From Solobacterium sp. UBA1789 (GTDB taxonomy: Bacteria > Bacillota_I > Bacilli_A > Erysipelotrichales > Erysipelotrichaceae), in NCBI GenBank assembly GCA_002314515.1, contig DCGB01000131.1, positions 908-10,257 of the forward strand: DNA of 9,350 nt. Direction: 5' to 3'. Position numbers and translations under genes: made by a program. Below, one piece after another: positions 7,284 to 9,350 of this stretch; within the stretch, counting starts at the first letter, position 1, and the number at the start of each line of letters is the position of its first letter. The notes beneath the pieces were generated by a model. It did not search any database. It worked only from the letters and a program-made list of their open reading frames with translations, and was not told the origin of the DNA.

Positions 7284-7714
7284 AATACTTCCTCGACAAT
7301 CTTTTTATACTTATCTCCCACCGGATTAAAATTGATATTCCGGGTATTATCATCAACATATTCAAAAGAAATCTCCAGATAATTTTCCGGAAGATATTCC
7401 TTATAATATTGCGGCCATTCAACAACCATGACACCATCATCACTCAATTCATCAAAACCCAAATCATAATCCGCACCATCCAAACGATATGCATCAATAT
7501 GATATAAGTCCAAATCACCATGATATATCTTTAAAATAGTAAAAGTCGGCGAATTAATAACTCGTCTGATATTTAAAGCCTTGCCAATACCCTTGGTAAA
7601 AGTTGTCTTGCCACCAGCTAAATCACCAACCAGAGTAAGACACATACCCTTTTCCAGTAATTTTCCGAGTTTTTCACCTAATAAAATCGTTTCTTCTTCG
7701 CTGTAACTAATCAT
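7277..7714 (-). CDS. tsaE: tRNA threonylcarbamoyladenosine biosynthesis ATPase TsaE
   Basis: TsaE is the P-loop ATPase that binds TsaB-TsaD and drives turnover of t6A synthesis. From the ATG at 7714 the protein is 145 residues, the usual size. It has a family-like start (MISYSEEET), Walker A GDLAGGKTT (30-38), the TsaE signature SPTFTI (55-60), YHIDAYRL (71-78) and the Walker B-like VVEWP (97-101). Most family members have GDLGAGKT; here the A and G are swapped, and the lysine and threonine are kept. The frame extends 16 codons further up to 7762, but that part would encode a transcription terminator hairpin and has no homology to TsaE, so I reject the longer start. No Shine-Dalgarno precedes 7714. 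A TATAAT box ends 6 nt before it, so the message may be leaderless. It is the first gene of the t6A unit. Confidence 0.93.
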   Translation of the reverse strand: MISYSEEETILLGEKLGKLLEKGMCLTLVGDLAGGKTTFTKGIGKALNIRRVINSPTFTILKIYHGDLDLYHIDAYRLDGADYDLGFDELSDDGVMVVEWPQYYKEYLPENYLEISFEYVDDNTRNINFNPVGDKYKKIVEEVLC

Positions 7715-7720
7715 AAAGAC

Positions 7721-7726
7721 ATTATA
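7721..7726 (-). promoter_or_regulatory. Candidate -10 box of the tsaE operon promoter
   Basis: A perfect TATAAT on the minus strand lies right after the terminator U-tract, 6 nt before the tsaE ATG. No convincing -35 is seen at 16-18 nt (the position falls inside the terminator stem-loop, GCTATC at 17 nt). It may act with a TG-type extension or be weak, and read-through from upstream could also supply the operon. Confidence 0.45.
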
Positions 7727-7730
7727 TAAC

Positions 7731-7757
7731 AAAAGGAGCACCAGATAGCGCTCCTTT
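7731..7757 (-). terminator. Rho-independent terminator of the Cna_B surface-protein gene
   Basis: On the minus strand an 8-bp perfect stem (AAAGGAGC at 7757-7750 paired with GCTCCTTT at 7739-7732) encloses a 10-nt loop. It is followed by a T-rich run, with CTTTTGTTAT including the stem end. It begins 4 nt after the stop codon of the surface-protein gene and before tsaE, so it separates the two transcription units. Confidence 0.78.
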
Positions 7758-7761
7758 ATCA

Positions 7762-7785
7762 TTATTTGATACCCGTATTTGGAAC
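7762..7785 (-). other. C-terminal LPxTG-like motif VPNTG without membrane anchor
   Basis: Codons 7785-7771 encode V-P-N-T-G, followed by Ile, Lys and TAA. A normal sortase signal continues with about 20 hydrophobic residues and a basic tail; neither is present, and the frame is closed by TAA-TGA-TAA. Confidence 0.6.
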
Positions 7786-9350
7786 GTGATATTTCTTTGT
7801 TGGTTTATTACTAACTACCAGCATCTCATTAATATCACCATATACGGTATAGTTATAGCCCTCAACCTTATCTTCTTTCAGACTATAGCTGATTGCCTTA
7901 CCCTTTTCATTGACATATAAATCATCAAATGAATCAGTCCATTCATTTTCATTACTCAAGCTGATACTTAGACCAGTATCCTTACCATTGGCATACAAAT
8001 GAATGGTAACAGCCTCATGATCAATATCCTCATCGTCCAGCCATTCCTTACTTACTAAAATATTGCGTTTTAGTGGAATGTATTCATTATCGAAATCGTA
8101 TTCGTCCTGTTCAGTACTATATTCGTTAATCTTACTTTCAACTACTGTATAGACGATTTCTCTAGTTACACCCTCTTCTCTGACATATTTAGGTAATTCA
8201 TCGCCAAAGCTGTATTTCCAGCTTTCATCTAAACCTTTTTTGACCTTTAGTTTCTTGCCGGTAGGTAAACCATCGGCATAAAGTTCAATTTCAACCTCAT
8301 CAGGACGCTTACCATCACGGTTGTCATCATCAAACCATTCAACATTACCCTTAACCTCAGTTTCCTCTGGAACGTGAGTATTTATAACCTTGAAACTATA
8401 AGTATCCAGAGTTGTATAGTCAATTGAATAATCATCAATCTCAACTTCTACTACTGAATATTCAATTAGTTTAGGCTTGTTATTAACCATCATACGTTTA
8501 GGAAGCTTGGCAAACAGTTCATTTGGCCATGTACCATCAACATCCGGGTCACCATTGATTTCAACATATTTGCCTGTATCACCCGCATCGGCATAAAGAA
8601 GAATCTTAACCTTACCTGGACGTACACCATCAACATTGTCCTGGTCTACCCATTCAAGCTGAACCTTGACCTCGATTTCTTCTGGTTCGTGTGTGTTGGT
8701 GATTGTGAAACCATCAGTGGCATTACCAGTGATTGCCTTTGAATAACCGGTAATAGCTTCTTCATCAACTGTATAAACAATGGCAGTAGTTTTACCTTCT
8801 ACAAGCTTGTTCTTAGGCAAGCCTTCAATCTTCCACTTGCCATCCTTATCTGGAGTAAGTGTATATGTTTCACCTTTTATGCCATCGGCATAAACAGTGA
8901 TATCAATTGTATCTGGACGGATACTGTCAACATCATCACCATCATCCCAGACCTTAGTTCCTGTTAGATCAACAGTATAAGGAGTATGAGAGTTAGTGAT
9001 TACAAAGCCATTTGCTGCATTACCGGTAATAGTATTTGTGTAACCAGTAATAGCTGTTTCTTCAATTGTATAAGTGATTGCCTTTGATTCTCCACTGACT
9101 ACCTTATTCTTTGGTAAACCTTCAATCTTCCACTTACCATCCTCATCTGGTGTGACAGTATAATCATCATATACTGCACCATCTGCCTTAACAGTTATTT
9201 CAATTGATTCAGGTCTGATACCATCGACATCATCACCATCGCTCCATACCTTGCTACCGGTAAGATCGATAGTATTTGGAGTATGAGAGTTAGTTACTGT
9301 AAAGCCATCAGTGGCATTACCAGTAATTGCCTTTGAATAACCGGTAATAG
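7762..9350 (-). CDS. Cna_B-repeat surface protein, C-terminal part (5' end outside the window)
   Basis: The minus-strand frame is open from the right edge (9350) to a TAA at 7764-7762, about 528 residues, with no plausible start inside, so the gene continues to the right. It is built of five Cna_B-type beta-sandwich domains preceded by the tail of a sixth. Each carries the pattern (K)-x-W ... RP..I ... YADG ... W ... LP ... YTV.E...Y ... TN. Such domains form stalks of Gram-positive adhesins and pilins, often locked by Lys-Asn isopeptide bonds. The protein is very acidic. The last residues are HVPNTGIK: an LPxTG-like motif with no hydrophobic segment or basic tail behind it. Stops follow in frame as TAA-TGA-TAA, so this is a firm end. 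The first domains are near-copies with a 297-nt period. Function is probably adhesion or cell-surface display; the ligand is unknown. Confidence 0.88.
   Translation of the reverse strand, partial: ITGYSKAITGNATDGFTVTNSHTPNTIDLTGSKVWSDGDDVDGIRPESIEITVKADGAVYDDYTVTPDEDGKWKIEGLPKNKVVSGESKAITYTIEETAITGYTNTITGNAANGFVITNSHTPYTVDLTGTKVWDDGDDVDSIRPDTIDITVYADGIKGETYTLTPDKDGKWKIEGLPKNKLVEGKTTAIVYTVDEEAITGYSKAITGNATDGFTITNTHEPEEIEVKVQLEWVDQDNVDGVRPGKVKILLYADAGDTGKYVEINGDPDVDGTWPNELFAKLPKRMMVNNKPKLIEYSVVEVEIDDYSIDYTTLDTYSFKVINTHVPEETEVKGNVEWFDDDNRDGKRPDEVEIELYADGLPTGKKLKVKKGLDESWKYSFGDELPKYVREEGVTREIVYTVVESKINEYSTEQDEYDFDNEYIPLKRNILVSKEWLDDEDIDHEAVTIHLYANGKDTGLSISLSNENEWTDSFDDLYVNEKGKAISYSLKEDKVEGYNYTVYGDINEMLVVSNKPTKKYHVPNTGIK
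7801..8073 (-). repeat. Cna_B domain E (membrane/wall-proximal)
   Basis: The last Cna_B domain runs from NILVSKEW to LVVSNK. The Lys (SKEW), Glu (YSLKE) and Asn (VVSN) of the isopeptide triad are all present. The RP motif seen in the other domains is missing here (DHEAVTIHLYANG). It leads straight into the terminal HVPNTGIK. Confidence 0.75.
8074..8361 (-). repeat. Cna_B domain D (diverged)
   Basis: A Cna_B domain with VEWFDDDN, KRPDEVEIELYADG, YTVVE and a closing FDNEY. The position of the isopeptide lysine is Val (N-V-E-W). The linker to the last domain is basic (PLKR). Confidence 0.75.
8362..8676 (-). repeat. Cna_B domain C (diverged)
   Basis: This is a diverged Cna_B domain (about 105 residues) beginning IEVKVQLEW, with VRPGKV, YADAG, a YSVVE strand and the closing VINTH. 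The lysine two residues before the conserved Trp is Leu here, so the usual isopeptide bond is not expected. Confidence 0.75.
8677..8973 (-). repeat. Cna_B domain repeat copy B (297-nt period)
   Basis: This copy starts TVDLTGTKVW and shares long runs with copy A, for example DGKWKIEGLPKNK. Over the first 60 bases compared (8704-8763 against 9001-9060) 42 are identical. The isopeptide triad residues (TKVW, YTVDEE, TITN) are retained. Confidence 0.85.
8974..9270 (-). repeat. Cna_B domain repeat copy A (297-nt period)
   Basis: This encodes a 99-residue Cna_B domain beginning TIDLTGSKVW and ending in ITNSHTPY. It is in exact 297-nt register with the next copy at 8677-8973. Lysine (SKVW), glutamate (YTIEE) and asparagine (VITN), the usual isopeptide triad, are all present. 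Confidence 0.85.
9298..9350 (-). repeat. Partial Cna_B repeat copy at the window edge
   Basis: The 53 bases at 9298-9350 encode the end of another repeat (ITGYSKAITGNATDGF). They differ from 8704-8756 (in copy B, 594 nt away) at only 3 positions, and from the adjacent equivalent at 9001-9053 at 13 positions. Confidence 0.8.

Noticed and set aside
7715..7762. N-terminal extension of TsaE with a hydrophobic LVLLLLYNVF run, or a frameshifted membrane anchor for the surface protein
   Set aside because: The segment is the translation of the terminator hairpin and U-tract. It has no TsaE homology, is only about 12 residues of hydrophobic sequence, and lacks the basic tail of a sorting signal.
7762..8820. 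A complete 352-residue gene starting at 8820
   Set aside because: The putative start there is TTG inside the repeated phrase GLPKNK. The same frame is open to the right edge and encodes more Cna_B repeats, so this is the tail of a longer gene.
7801..9350. CRISPR array or mobile-element repeat
   Set aside because: The repeats are in-frame 297-nt protein-domain units with diverged sequence, not short repeats with unique spacers, and there are no inverted ends or transposase.

Overview
All genes in this window lie on the minus strand, so transcription runs from high to low coordinates. Base composition is AT-rich, and AGGAGG-type ribosome sites and AsnA-type asparagine synthesis are present. 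The gene order tsaE-tsaB-rimI-tsaD ... rex ... ABC-F resembles the Bacillus subtilis ydiB-ydiC-rimI-gcp-ydiF-moaC-rex block. Together these point to a low-GC Firmicute (Bacillota), possibly an Erysipelotrichales-like gut or oral commensal. The genus cannot be fixed from the sequence.

Right end (7762-9350): the 3' part of a large surface protein made of tandem Cna_B-type domains. Its 5' end lies outside the window. It ends in an LPxTG-like pentapeptide, VPNTG, followed by only two residues. A hairpin terminator follows at once (7731-7757).

Middle (4258-7714): a tightly coupled set for the tRNA modification t6A37: tsaE (ATPase), tsaB, rimI (acetyltransferase) and tsaD (threonylcarbamoyl transferase). 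These genes overlap by 7, 4 and 23 nt. asnA (aspartate-ammonia ligase) follows tsaD after 2 nt.

Left-centre (341-4201): rex, the NADH/NAD+-sensing repressor, has its own promoter with near-consensus -35 and -10 elements. It is followed at very short spacing by asnS (asparaginyl-tRNA synthetase) and an ABC-F ATPase of the YdiF/EttA/Uup type. An N-terminal fragment of a YgjP-like (DUF45) metallopeptidase overlaps the ABC-F stop and runs off the left edge.

Taken together this is a translation-centred cluster: asparagine synthesis, charging of tRNA-Asn, the t6A modification needed by ANN-decoding tRNAs (including tRNA-Asn), and a ribosome-associated ABC-F protein, with a redox repressor in the middle. 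Notable points are the C-terminally minimal sorting signal on the Cna_B protein, a repeat pattern in which a distant copy is more alike than the adjacent one, loss of the isopeptide lysine in two Cna_B domains, two promoters placed so close to the start codon that tsaE and rex look leaderless, and a composition shift inside the ABC-F gene.
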